Part shown: positions 1-8,754 of the stretch, piece by piece
How the letters are laid out: each line of letters starts with the position of its first letter
Numbering within the stretch: position 1 is the stretch's first letter
NCBI GenBank assembly: GCA_018710845.1
Contig: DVJB01000039.1
Span: forward strand, 1-64,000
Length of the DNA: 64,000 bases
Direction: 5' to 3'
DNA from: Candidatus Onthomonas avicola
Lineage (GTDB): Bacteria; Bacillota; Clostridia; Oscillospirales; Oscillospiraceae
The notes under the pieces: model-generated
Seen by the model: only the letters and a program-made list of their open reading frames with translations
The model's database searches: none
What the model was told of the DNA's origin: nothing
Position numbers and translations under genes: made by a program

Positions 1-256
<256 letters not shown>

Positions 257-496
257 TCAGCCCTCGCTCTCCGGCACAAACGGCTCCCCGACCGGCTCGC
301 CGTCCGGCCCCTTGGAGAGCTTGAGCACCTTCTGCTCGGCGTTATCCAGCAGCCGGGTGCAGCCCGCGATCAGCTTCGTCCCCTCTTCAAAGAGCGCGAT
401 GGACTGCTCCAGCGGCGCCTGGCCCTGCTCGAGCTGGGAGACGATAGCCTCCAGCCGTGCCATGGACTCTTCAAAACTCATCTTTTTGGGCGGCAT
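257..496 (-). CDS. xseB: Exodeoxyribonuclease VII small subunit
   Basis: 79 aa, MSFEESMARLEAIVSQLEQGQAPLEQSIALFEEGTKL. Confidence 0.95.
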   Translation of the reverse strand: MPPKKMSFEESMARLEAIVSQLEQGQAPLEQSIALFEEGTKLIAGCTRLLDNAEQKVLKLSKGPDGEPVGEPFVPESEG

Positions 497-536
497 AGTC
501 TCGTTCCTTTCTGTACATTTCCCGGGAAATCGGCGC

Positions 537-1775
537 TCACTTTGGCCGATTCCGGGCGGTCTGTCCTGTCTTTTGCAGACCCATCACGGTGCAGTCCAGC
601 GTCCCGTCAGTCAGGCGCAGGGAGATGGGCTGCCCCGCGCGCACCTGGCTGACGGAGGAGACAACATGTCCCCCCTCATCCCGGGCGAGAGCGTAGCCCC
701 GGCCGAGCACCTTGAGGGGGCTGAGCGCGTCGAGGGAGGCGGCCAGGGCGGCGAGCGCACCACGCCGGGTCTGTAGTTCAGACTGCATCTGGCCGGCCAG
801 CCGGCTCTGCTGCCAGTCGAGCAGGACGCGCTTGTCCCGGAGGGAGGCCAGCGGATCAGTGAGCGCGCGGCTAGCGGCACAGCGGTCCAGCCGCCCTCTC
901 TCCTCCTCCAGGCGGGCAGTCATCGCCCGGCGCATCCGCGCGGCCTGACGCCCCAGCTGGCCGGCGAGTTCACGACGGTCCGGGACCGCCAGTTCGGCCG
1001 CGTTGGAGGGGGTCGCGGCGCGCACATCCGCTACGAAATCCGCGATGGTCACGTCCGGCTCATGGCCGACGGCGGAGATCACCGGCAGCTCGGAGCGGTA
1101 GATCGCCCGGGCGAGGTTCTCGTCGTTGAAAGCCCAGAGATCCTCCATCGAGCCGCCGCCCCGGCCGATGATGATGAGGTCGGCCAGACGGTGACGGTTG
1201 GCGTAGTTCAGTGCGCCCGCCAGTTCCGCGGGCGCCTGCGCCCCCTGGACGCGCACCGGCAGCAGCAGCACCTCGGCCGCCGGCCAGCGCGCTTTGAGAA
1301 TGCGGATCATATCGTGCACCGCCGCGCCGGCAGAGGAGGTGATGAGCGCGATCCGCTCCGGGTAGGGCGGCAGCGGCTTTTTATGAGCCGGGTCAAACAG
1401 CCCCTCCTGCTGCAATTTGGCCTTGAGCTGCTCAAAGGCGACGTAGAGCTCTCCGATTCCATCCGGAATCAGGCCGTCGGTGTAGAGCTGATACTGTCCG
1501 TCGCGCGGGAAGACGGTGATGCGCCCGCGGACGATCACCTTCATGCCGTTTTCCGGCCGGAAGCGCAGCCGCTGGGCGGAGGAGCGGAAGAGGACGCAGC
1601 GCAGCGCCCCCTCTCCGTCCTTCAGGGAAAAATAGTGGTGCCCGGATGGATAGCACTTGTAGTTGGAGATCTCTCCCCGGACGGCGACGGCAGAGAGGAG
1701 CCGGTCCCCGTCCAGTTTGGCTTTCAGGTACTGGTTGACCTGGGTGACGGTGAGGATATTCCGGTCCGGCTGCAT
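537..1775 (-). CDS. xseA: Exodeoxyribonuclease VII large subunit
   Basis: 412 aa, LTVTQVNQYLKAKLD...VRGEISNYKCYPSGHHYFSLKD, GRGGGSMEDLWAFNDE. Confidence 0.96.
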   Translation of the reverse strand: MQPDRNILTVTQVNQYLKAKLDGDRLLSAVAVRGEISNYKCYPSGHHYFSLKDGEGALRCVLFRSSAQRLRFRPENGMKVIVRGRITVFPRDGQYQLYTDGLIPDGIGELYVAFEQLKAKLQQEGLFDPAHKKPLPPYPERIALITSSAGAAVHDMIRILKARWPAAEVLLLPVRVQGAQAPAELAGALNYANRHRLADLIIIGRGGGSMEDLWAFNDENLARAIYRSELPVISAVGHEPDVTIADFVADVRAATPSNAAELAVPDRRELAGQLGRQAARMRRAMTARLEEERGRLDRCAASRALTDPLASLRDKRVLLDWQQSRLAGQMQSELQTRRGALAALAASLDALSPLKVLGRGYALARDEGGHVVSSVSQVRAGQPISLRLTDGTLDCTVMGLQKTGQTARNRPK

Positions 1776-1778
1776 CGC

Positions 1779-2714
1779 TCAGTCCCCCTGTCCCAACTGG
1801 CGCAGGGTGAGCACCGCCGTGCCCATCGCGTTGTCCGTGCTGTAGGCGCCGTCGGCAAAGACGGCCCCCTCTCCCTCCAGCGCCCGGCGCAGCAGGGTGT
1901 TGGAGGCCACGCCGCCGGAGCAGAGCACCGGCAGGCCGGGATACTGCCGCCGGGCGGCCCGCGTCGCGCGGACCACCGCTGAGGCGACCGTCAGCAGGGT
2001 AAAACGCGCCACGTCCGAGGGCAGGGCGTGCGCGGCGACGCGGTCGCGCACCTGGTTTTCCACCCCGGACAGAGAGAATTCCAGTCCCTGCAGGCGGACG
2101 CGAAAGGCGTCTTTGCGCTCGGAGAACTGGGAGAGCCTGTCCAGCGCCTTGCCGGACGGGAAGGGCACCTTGAGCATCTGACCGGTCCGGTCAATCAGCT
2201 GGCCGGCAGAGAGGTCGGTGGTGCCGCCGATGCGGGCACAGTGGACGTTCCGCCCCTCCGGCACGGCCAGCAGCAGCTCGGTCGTGCCGCCGGAGAGATG
2301 CCAGGCGAGCATCGGCCGGTCGAGCAGGTCGAGCCGGCCAGCAGACCAGCAGACGGCGGCCACATGGCCCTGCTGGTGGGAAAAGCGGTAGAACGGGACC
2401 CCCAGCACGGCGGCCAGCGACTCGCCCAGCGAGGCTCCGGGGAGAAAGCAGGGCATATAAGACCCCTCCGCCTCGCGCGGGCGGGTGCTCGCGCCGACGG
2501 CGGACAGTCCCCGCAGCATCCCCTGCGCCTCCAGCTCCCGCAGCCGTTCGGGCAGGGCCTTGACATGCTGGAAGAGGGCCTCGCTCTGGCGCAGGCCGAG
2601 CGCCCCCTCCCGCACCTCCAGGAGTTTGGAGGCGTTGAGCCCCGTCCCGTCCGCGCGGCAGACGGCGGCGGAGGTGGTATAGTTGCTCGTGTCCAGGCCG
2701 AGGGCCGCGGTCAT
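1779..2714 (-). CDS. TsaD-like O-sialoglycoprotein endopeptidase family paralog
   Basis: LGLDTSNYTTSAAV, FSHQQGH (HxxxH metal motif), LSGGTTELLL, VLCSGGVASN; located between nusB and xseA. Confidence 0.8.
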   Translation of the reverse strand: MTAALGLDTSNYTTSAAVCRADGTGLNASKLLEVREGALGLRQSEALFQHVKALPERLRELEAQGMLRGLSAVGASTRPREAEGSYMPCFLPGASLGESLAAVLGVPFYRFSHQQGHVAAVCWSAGRLDLLDRPMLAWHLSGGTTELLLAVPEGRNVHCARIGGTTDLSAGQLIDRTGQMLKVPFPSGKALDRLSQFSERKDAFRVRLQGLEFSLSGVENQVRDRVAAHALPSDVARFTLLTVASAVVRATRAARRQYPGLPVLCSGGVASNTLLRRALEGEGAVFADGAYSTDNAMGTAVLTLRQLGQGD

Positions 2715-3172
2715 GACTGTTCCTCCTCCGGCAGCTCCCCGCGCAGGAAGGAGCCGAGAATGCCGTTGATAAAGCCGACCACCTTCTCGTCCTCATAGCG
2801 CTTGGCGATATTGACCGCCTCGTTGATGGCGGTGCGGTTGGGGATCTCCGGCATATAGAGCATCTCGTACATGGCAACGCGCATGATCGCGGTGGCCACC
2901 CGCGGCATGCGGGAAAACTGCCAGCCGATGGCGTATTTTTCGATGTACCCATCCAGCTCGGCGCCGTGTGCGCCCACGCCCTGTACCACCGCGCGCAGGT
3001 AGCGCTCGGCCGGCTCATCCGGATAGTCGCGATAGAGCGCGTCTTCCTGGCCCAGCGTGTCATACTGTTCCCGGTCCAGCGCACGAGAGAGCAGCGTCTC
3101 GGCGCTCTCATCGGTATAGCCCAGCTCATAGGCCAGGCGGACCGCCAGCTCACGGGCAGCGGTTCTTGTCAT
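2711..3172 (-). CDS. nusB: Transcription antitermination factor NusB
   Basis: MTRTAARELAVRLAYELGYTD...NRTAINEAVNIAKRYEDEKVVGFINGILGSF; ORF track start is further upstream, this internal Met fits better. Confidence 0.92.
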   Translation of the reverse strand: MTRTAARELAVRLAYELGYTDESAETLLSRALDREQYDTLGQEDALYRDYPDEPAERYLRAVVQGVGAHGAELDGYIEKYAIGWQFSRMPRVATAIMRVAMYEMLYMPEIPNRTAINEAVNIAKRYEDEKVVGFINGILGSFLRGELPEEEQS

Positions 3173-3220
3173 CTCCCGTTCCTCCCTGTCTCTCCGTTCA
3201 GGCCAGCGGTCTTTCGACAC

Positions 3221-3250
3221 AATGACCCAATATACAGTATTTAGGTCATT
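3221..3250. promoter_or_regulatory. 30-bp dyad (AATGACC-N16-GGTCATT), operator-like, in the nusB/XRE divergent intergenic region
   Basis: Perfect 7-bp inverted arms read directly; overlaps a minus-strand TATAAT. Confidence 0.45.
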
Positions 3251-3326
3251 ATACACCAGCTTATGCAAAATGAAAACCCTTTCCGAGAAAAAGTGGGGCG
3301 AAAAATGGGAGCTTGCCCTGTAGGGA

Positions 3327-3354
3327 TTGACAGCCGCGTTTTTTTCGATATTCT
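3327..3354 (+). promoter_or_regulatory. Sigma-A-like promoter for the XRE regulator
   Basis: TTGACA (3327-3332), 16-bp spacer, TATTCT (3349-3354), upstream of an AGGAGGA RBS. Confidence 0.6.
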
Positions 3355-3387
3355 GATGATGACGCAGAAGAATAGGAGGAATATCCC

Positions 3388-3669
3388 TTGAATCGACGAA
3401 AACTACCCCTCGGCGACCGCAACCGGGTCGGCAAACGTGTCACGCAGGCGCGGCAGGCAAAGGGGATGCGGCAGACCGAACTGCTCGCCCGGCTGCAGGT
3501 ACAGGGCATCGAGATCAGCCTGCCCGCCTTGTCCCTTCTGGAAGGGCAAAAGCGCCCGGTCTCCGATCTGGAACTGGTCGCCCTCTCCGAGGCGCTGGGC
3601 GTGTCCGTTCTCTGGCTGCTCGGTCTCTCGGATTCTTCAGAGGATACGGAAGGCCCCAAAACAAAATAG
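3388..3669 (+). CDS. Small XRE-family HTH regulator
   Basis: 93 aa, TTG start; RVGKRVTQARQAKGMRQTELLARLQVQGIEISLPALSLLEGQKRPVSDLELVALSEALGVSVLWLL. Confidence 0.85.
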   Translation: MNRRKLPLGDRNRVGKRVTQARQAKGMRQTELLARLQVQGIEISLPALSLLEGQKRPVSDLELVALSEALGVSVLWLLGLSDSSEDTEGPKTK

Positions 3670-3714
3670 CGCGCTCCCGCACGAAACGCCTGTGCGGAAG
3701 CGCGCTGTTTTTTG
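3668..3714 (+). terminator. Rho-independent terminator after the XRE gene, possibly bidirectional
   Basis: AGCGCGCT..CGCAC/GTGCG..AGCGCGCT stem followed by a T run. Confidence 0.75.
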
Positions 3715-3717
3715 TCG

Positions 3718-4365
3718 TTACTGTGCCAGCACCACCTTGACCGCGCTGGCGGCGACATCCGTCTCGCCCAGGACGATGTCGGTGATTTTGGCCACGTCCT
3801 CTGCCTCCAGCGTGCCGCTGGCGGTGGAGACGACGACGCTGACGCTGTTCTCCCCGATAAAGGCCACACAGTCGGAGTAGCCCTTTGCGGTGACCAGATT
3901 CTCAATCTGAGACTCAGCAAGGGTGGCGTTGGCCATGGCGGTGATACTCTCCGAGGCGGCATTCACCGCCGTCTCATCCGCATCGCCGCTCTCCACAGTG
4001 TCCTGCAAGATGGCGAGCGCCTCCGCGCGGGCCTCCTCCCGGTTCAGACGGGCCGTGGCAAAGTAGCCGCCGGCGGTCTCTTCCTCCTGTCCGGTGACGG
4101 CGGCCGCCTCAGCGCTCTCCTCCGACTCCCAGGTATCCAGGACGACATCCTCCGTCACCTCCTCCGCGCCGCTCGAGCCGTCGGAGTTGACCAGGGCCGC
4201 CTCACCCAGCGTCTTATTGGCCTCTGTGCTCTCCGAGGAGGTAGTGACCGCCTCGGCGCCGTTGACGGCGGACTCCTCCTGCCCGTAGGACCAGTTGAGG
4301 TAGACCGCCACACAGACAAAGAGCACAATGGCCGCTACCACCGCATTCCGCTTCCACAATTTCAT
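3718..4365 (-). CDS. spoIIIAH: Stage III sporulation protein AH
   Basis: N-terminal TM then LNRE-EARAEALAILQDTVESG...ITAMANATLAESQIENLVTAKGYSDCVAFI; last gene of the spoIIIA cluster. Confidence 0.92.
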   Translation of the reverse strand: MKLWKRNAVVAAIVLFVCVAVYLNWSYGQEESAVNGAEAVTTSSESTEANKTLGEAALVNSDGSSGAEEVTEDVVLDTWESEESAEAAAVTGQEEETAGGYFATARLNREEARAEALAILQDTVESGDADETAVNAASESITAMANATLAESQIENLVTAKGYSDCVAFIGENSVSVVVSTASGTLEAEDVAKITDIVLGETDVAASAVKVVLAQ

Positions 4366-4874
4366 TCCTGACTGCCTCCTGTCCTTTCACAGATGGATAT
4401 TTGGTTTGCATTCAGTCCGGTGAGGGCCTGCACTGCCTGCAATACCTGCAACTGGATTTGGGAATCGCCGCCGCCGTCGCAGACGACGAGCGCGCCGCGG
4501 TATTCCGGATACAGCTCCTGCACGCTCACCGCCTCCTCGCGGCTGGAGCCGGCGGAGACGACGACGGTCGCGCTCTCCTCTCCGTTCTGGTCGGTGGCCA
4601 AGATCTGGCGCGCGCTGCTGCGCAGCGTGAGGACAACCTCGGCCTGACCTACCCCTTCGATCTGGGAGAGCGTCTCTGCCAGGCGTCTCTCGAGCGCCTC
4701 CGTCTGAGCAGTCCAGTCCACGGTCTGCACCGCAGCCTCCTCCCCCGCCGTCTCCCCGCCGTCTCCGCCGGACGGCCAGAGCAGCAGGCCCAGGCCGACC
4801 GCCAGCACCAGCAGCACATATTGATAGCGTTTGAGCAGTTCCCCCAGCCGCTTGCCATCCCACGGAAGCTTCAA
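4362..4874 (-). CDS. spoIIIAG: Stage III sporulation protein AG
   Basis: LERRLAETLSQIEGVGQAEVVLTLRSS...YPEYRGALVVCDGGGDSQIQLQVLQAVQALTGL. Confidence 0.92.
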   Translation of the reverse strand: MKLPWDGKRLGELLKRYQYVLLVLAVGLGLLLWPSGGDGGETAGEEAAVQTVDWTAQTEALERRLAETLSQIEGVGQAEVVLTLRSSARQILATDQNGEESATVVVSAGSSREEAVSVQELYPEYRGALVVCDGGGDSQIQLQVLQAVQALTGLNANQISICERTGGSQE

Positions 4875-4935
4875 TGTCCCCCTCCTCTCCCCTGATGGAA
4901 AACGCCGCCGTGCCGGAGCGCGTATCCGGATCGCC

Positions 4936-5415
4936 TCAGCGCTCCTGATAGACGACCTGCTCCGGCTCCAGCCCCAAGTCCTCGCAAAATACCTGGGTGA
5001 GCGTCTCCCGCTCGCCCGGCGTCAGGTCACCGGTGACAGTGACCTGCGCCGGCACGGGGGCATCCCCCGACCAGTCCCAGGTCACCTCCGCCCGGCAGTC
5101 GAGCGCAAGCTCGGCCGTCTTGTCCTGAATATATGCGTCCGTGCCCTGTGCTATGATGGATTCGGTGAGCTGCTCCTGGGTCTCCACAAGGGCCTGGCCG
5201 GTCTCTTCCAGCTCGGCAGTATAGCCGGCCAAAATATCCCGCAGCGCCCCGTAGTCAAAGCCCAGCACCGGCCGGACCACCGCCAGAAAGAGCAGCAGTC
5301 CACCCAGCAGCCTGCCCACCGAGCGGACCGGTCCGTCCGGCATCATCGCCAGCGCCACCGCCGTGAGCAATGAGGCCGCCAGCACGCCCAGCAGCCAGTC
5401 GCGCAGCACCTCCAT
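4936..5415 (-). CDS. spoIIIAF: Stage III sporulation protein AF
   Basis: 159 aa, two N-terminal TMs, position between AE and AG. Confidence 0.85.
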   Translation of the reverse strand: MEVLRDWLLGVLAASLLTAVALAMMPDGPVRSVGRLLGGLLLFLAVVRPVLGFDYGALRDILAGYTAELEETGQALVETQEQLTESIIAQGTDAYIQDKTAELALDCRAEVTWDWSGDAPVPAQVTVTGDLTPGERETLTQVFCEDLGLEPEQVVYQER

Positions 5416-5416
5416 C

Positions 5417-6511
5417 TCAGCTCACCGCCACCGCGACGGTGGTGATGATGGCGATCAGGGCCAACAGGGCACAGGCGCCCACCATGCCCAGCATCAGCCC
5501 GAAGGCCCCGCCGATGTCTCCGATCAGGCCGGACAGGCGGCTCTGGGTCATGGCCGCCGTGAGGACGGCGGAGATCCGATACATTAAATACTGCACCCCC
5601 AACTGTAAAAACGGTACCAGGCAGAAGGCGAGCACCGCCAACGTGCCAAAGATCCCGATCGCGTTGCGCAGAATCCCCGCTCCAGCGAGCACCGACTCCG
5701 TCGCGTCGGAGAGGATCCCCCCCACCACCGGCACCATGCCGGAGATGGCAAACCGGGCCAGCTTGACCGCCGCGCGGTCCGCCGTCCCCGCGATCACGCC
5801 GCTGAGGCTGAGATAGGCGGTGAAAATCAGCAGGACCCACGTCAGCACGGTCTGGACTACCCAGCGGACAAACGCGGCGAGCGAGCGAAGGCCATCGTTG
5901 TCCGCGGCGACCGCCCCGGCACAGGCGGCTACATAGAGGTAGACCAGCGGGATAAGCACGCTCTGGATCAGGGACAGCAGGAGATTGGCGGCAAAGAGCG
6001 TCACCATCTGCCGGGCCGCCGCACCGGTCACCGACCCGCCGGCCGCCGCTGCCGCCGTCATGACCGGGATGAGCACACGGGTGAAGCCGGTCAGCTGTAT
6101 GACCGTCTCCCGCCCCAGCGACAGAAGGGAGTGGACATCCCCCACCGAGGCCGCCGTCACCGCCAGCACGCCCACCAGCTGTACCATCTGCGCCGCGCGC
6201 GGGGCGGCGCTCTCGCACAGCGCCTGCGCCAGGGAACAGAAGAGCGCAATGACCAAAATCAGTCCGGCACTCCGGGTTGCCTGGGCAACGATCTCCCGCA
6301 GGCGCTCCAGCGCACCGGAGAAGACGGAGGCAAGGCCGGACTCCAGATCAATCTCCGGGCTGAGCGGGATCTCCAGCACGTCCTCCGCCTGCTGCTCGAC
6401 GGCGGTGGTGTCTACGCTGTCCCAGACCTGCTCCTGTACCTCCGCCGCCGCCCGTGCCGGCAGCGCCAGCAGGGCCAGACACAACCCGGCCAGCAGCAGC
6501 CCCCGCCTCAC
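5417..6511 (-). CDS. spoIIIAE: Stage III sporulation protein AE
   Basis: Multi-TM protein, SGMVPVVGGILSDATESVLAGAGILRNAIG; start set at GTG 6511 overlapping the spoIIIAD stop, since the longer ORF reads through AD in another frame. Confidence 0.9.
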   Translation of the reverse strand: MRRGLLLAGLCLALLALPARAAAEVQEQVWDSVDTTAVEQQAEDVLEIPLSPEIDLESGLASVFSGALERLREIVAQATRSAGLILVIALFCSLAQALCESAAPRAAQMVQLVGVLAVTAASVGDVHSLLSLGRETVIQLTGFTRVLIPVMTAAAAAGGSVTGAAARQMVTLFAANLLLSLIQSVLIPLVYLYVAACAGAVAADNDGLRSLAAFVRWVVQTVLTWVLLIFTAYLSLSGVIAGTADRAAVKLARFAISGMVPVVGGILSDATESVLAGAGILRNAIGIFGTLAVLAFCLVPFLQLGVQYLMYRISAVLTAAMTQSRLSGLIGDIGGAFGLMLGMVGACALLALIAIITTVAVAVS

Positions 6512-6900
6512 AGCAGCTCCTCCAGCAGCTCGAGCACGGCGCGCAGCAGCGGCGTGGCCACCACCAGCGCGGCAAGGCTCCCCCCCAGTTCGAGCAGCAG
6601 GGCGGCGCTGGACATTCCACCGTCCCGGCACAGCTGCGCAGCCAGGCGAACGAGGATGGCGATGCCCACCGTCCGGATGAGAGGGCTGAGCAACTCGTCC
6701 GTCAGCCCGGCGAGCTGGGCCAGCTCCTGCAACAGGGCAACTGCCTGCCCTAGGGCCTCCCGGCTGCGGTACAGGAGCAGCCCCGCCGTGACGATGGCCA
6801 GCACCAGCGCCAGCTCCGGCGTCTGCCGCCGGAGGGTGAGCGCGCACAGCGTGCCCGCCACGGCGATGGCGGCCAGCTGCCAGACAGCCGGACCGGTCAC
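6508..6900 (-). CDS. spoIIIAD: Stage III sporulation protein AD
   Basis: 130 aa membrane protein, order AC-AD-AE. Confidence 0.88.
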   Translation of the reverse strand: MTGPAVWQLAAIAVAGTLCALTLRRQTPELALVLAIVTAGLLLYRSREALGQAVALLQELAQLAGLTDELLSPLIRTVGIAILVRLAAQLCRDGGMSSAALLLELGGSLAALVVATPLLRAVLELLEELL

Positions 6901-7091
6901 AGCCCAAAGAGGTCCTCGACCAGCTGGAACAGGTCGCTGATCTGTTGGACCACCATCATCAGCACCACTACCAGGCCGGCAAGGGTGACCATGGTGGCCT
7001 GCTCCTCCCGCCCGGACCGGGCCAGCACCTGATTCAAAACAGAGACTAAGATTCCCACCGCGGCAATGCGGAAGATCAGATCGACATCCAT
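6897..7091 (-). CDS. spoIIIAC: Stage III sporulation protein AC
   Basis: 64 aa, MDVDLIFRIAAVGILVSVLNQVLARSGREEQATMVTLAGLVVVL. Confidence 0.93.
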   Translation of the reverse strand: MDVDLIFRIAAVGILVSVLNQVLARSGREEQATMVTLAGLVVVLMMVVQQISDLFQLVEDLFGL

Positions 7092-7123
7092 TGAGGTACT
7101 CCTTTATCCTGTGTCCGCCATCC

Positions 7124-7639
7124 CTATCCGGGCATGATCAGCAGCACCAGCAGCAGTCCAACCGACAGTCCCAGAATCAACGAGAGCCGTCCCAGCCGGC
7201 GCTCCTCCTCCCGTGCGTCCTCCAGGCTGCCCTCCAGCGCGCGGCGCAGGCCGGAGAGCAGCCTGGCCTGTTCCTGTCCCTCATAGCGTCCCAGCACCGA
7301 CCCGACCCGCCGGAGCAGTGCGCGCTCTTCCTCCCGCAGGGGCAGGGTGCTCTCCCGCAACGCCTGGTCCCAAATCCGGGCAAAGGGGCGCTCGTTCAGA
7401 TGGTCAAGCCCGTCCAGACATCGGGCAAACAGCGGCGCGCAGCGGTCCTGCGCCTGTGCCAGCAGGGCCAGCAGGGCGGCGGTGTCCGTCTGACAGGCGT
7501 TCAGCTCCGCCGACATCCGGTCAATGGCGTGGACGGCGTCGGAAAGCGTCTGCCGCCGCTCCCGATACCAACTCCAACGGCGCCATCCCACCCAGCCGCA
7601 GGCGGCACAGACCATCAGCCCGCCGGCCAGGCGGATCAC
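7124..7639 (-). CDS. spoIIIAB: Stage III sporulation protein AB
   Basis: GTG start at 7639; GWxxWRRWSWYRERRQTLSDAVHAIDRMSAELN; two TMs. Confidence 0.88.
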   Translation of the reverse strand: MIRLAGGLMVCAACGWVGWRRWSWYRERRQTLSDAVHAIDRMSAELNACQTDTAALLALLAQAQDRCAPLFARCLDGLDHLNERPFARIWDQALRESTLPLREEERALLRRVGSVLGRYEGQEQARLLSGLRRALEGSLEDAREEERRLGRLSLILGLSVGLLLVLLIMPG

Positions 7640-8556
7640 AGCAGCTCCTCCACCCGGTAGCTTCGCCTGCCTCCCTCGCGGCGGATGGTCACCAACCTCC
7701 GGAAGACGCGCTGTTCCAGCAGTGGGCGGTAGACCTCCCGCCGCCGCAGCCCGTCCCAGTCCGTCCCGTGCGCGGTGGCGAGCAGGGCGGCGCCGCAGTT
7801 GGCCCCCTGGCAGAGCGCGGCGGTGTCCTCCGGGCGGGTGATCTCGTCCGCGGCGAGCACCTGCGGCGCCATGGAGCGCAGGAGGAGCAGCAGCCCCTCC
7901 CCCTTGGGACAGCCGTCCAGTACGTCCGCCAGCGGGCCGACGTCCAGCTGCGGCACGCCGCCGCGCAGAGCCGCCACCTCCCCGCGCTCGTCTGCCAGGC
8001 CAGTGCGCACGCCGCGCAGACCGAGCAGGCGGATGAGGTCGCGCAGGAGCGTGGTCTTCCCCTCGCCGGGCGGGGCGACGATCAGGGTGCTCTGGAACCT
8101 CCCCTCCACCAACAGCCTGGGCAGCAGGTCCTCTCCGATTCCGGTCACCGGGCAGGCGATGCGCAGGTTGAGCGAGGAGAGTGTGCGCACGGAGAGCACG
8201 TGCCCCTCCCGGAGCGTGACCGTCCCACACAGGCCGAGGCGGTGCCCCCCGGGCAGCGGCAGAAACCCGGCCGAGAGCTTGTCCGCCGCCCCCTGCAGCG
8301 AGGCGCGCGTGGCGATCTCCACCGTCTGACGCAGGTCCTCCGCGCTGATGGGCACACTCTGCCCGTCCCGTGTCAGACGCTCCTCTGCGCCGTCCCCACC
8401 GGAGACAAAGAGTCCCCGTCCGGCGCGCAGCCGTATCTCCTCCCAGCCCTCCTGGCGCCGCGGGTCCTGCGAGAGCAAAAAACGGCACAGGCTGCCGGGC
8501 AGGACCCGCACCGCCTCGCACACGGCACGGCGCCTCGCGGACATCTCTGCGGTCAT
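7636..8556 (-). CDS. spoIIIAA: Stage III sporulation protein AA (ATPase)
   Basis: Walker A VAPPGEGKTTLLRDLIR; IRLRAGRGLFV; start chosen at MTAEMSARRRAVCEAV. Confidence 0.93.
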   Translation of the reverse strand: MTAEMSARRRAVCEAVRVLPGSLCRFLLSQDPRRQEGWEEIRLRAGRGLFVSGGDGAEERLTRDGQSVPISAEDLRQTVEIATRASLQGAADKLSAGFLPLPGGHRLGLCGTVTLREGHVLSVRTLSSLNLRIACPVTGIGEDLLPRLLVEGRFQSTLIVAPPGEGKTTLLRDLIRLLGLRGVRTGLADERGEVAALRGGVPQLDVGPLADVLDGCPKGEGLLLLLRSMAPQVLAADEITRPEDTAALCQGANCGAALLATAHGTDWDGLRRREVYRPLLEQRVFRRLVTIRREGGRRSYRVEELL

Positions 8557-8627
8557 GACGCTCCACTCCCCTCTCTTCTCCGGGCCGCACATCAGTCCAA
8601 CCCGGGACTTGTCCTTCGGTTCGCTCC

Positions 8628-8657
8628 AGTGTATGAGCCGCGCGGGCCGGTTATGAA
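8628..8657 (-). promoter_or_regulatory. Sigma-E-like sporulation promoter upstream of spoIIIAA
   Basis: Minus strand TTCATAA, 15-bp spacer, CATACACT; close to known sigma-E consensus. Confidence 0.65.
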
Positions 8658-8670
8658 CCGGGGGCAGGAC

Positions 8671-8699
8671 TTGACAAAATCCCGCCTCCGGCCTATACT
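8671..8699 (+). promoter_or_regulatory. Sigma-A promoter for the MocR-type regulator
   Basis: TTGACA, 17-bp spacer, TATACT. Confidence 0.8.
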
Positions 8700-8754
8700 G
8701 GCCCCATTCGTCTTGCAAGAAAGCAAAATCTCAGGCAGGTCAGGAGGGTCATCC

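Noticed and set aside
7213-8754. Extension of the 982-aa plus-strand ORF across spoIIIAA/AB
   Set aside because: The MocR protein clearly starts at 8755 with its own promoter and RBS; the upstream part is antisense read-through in high-GC DNA with low-complexity composition.
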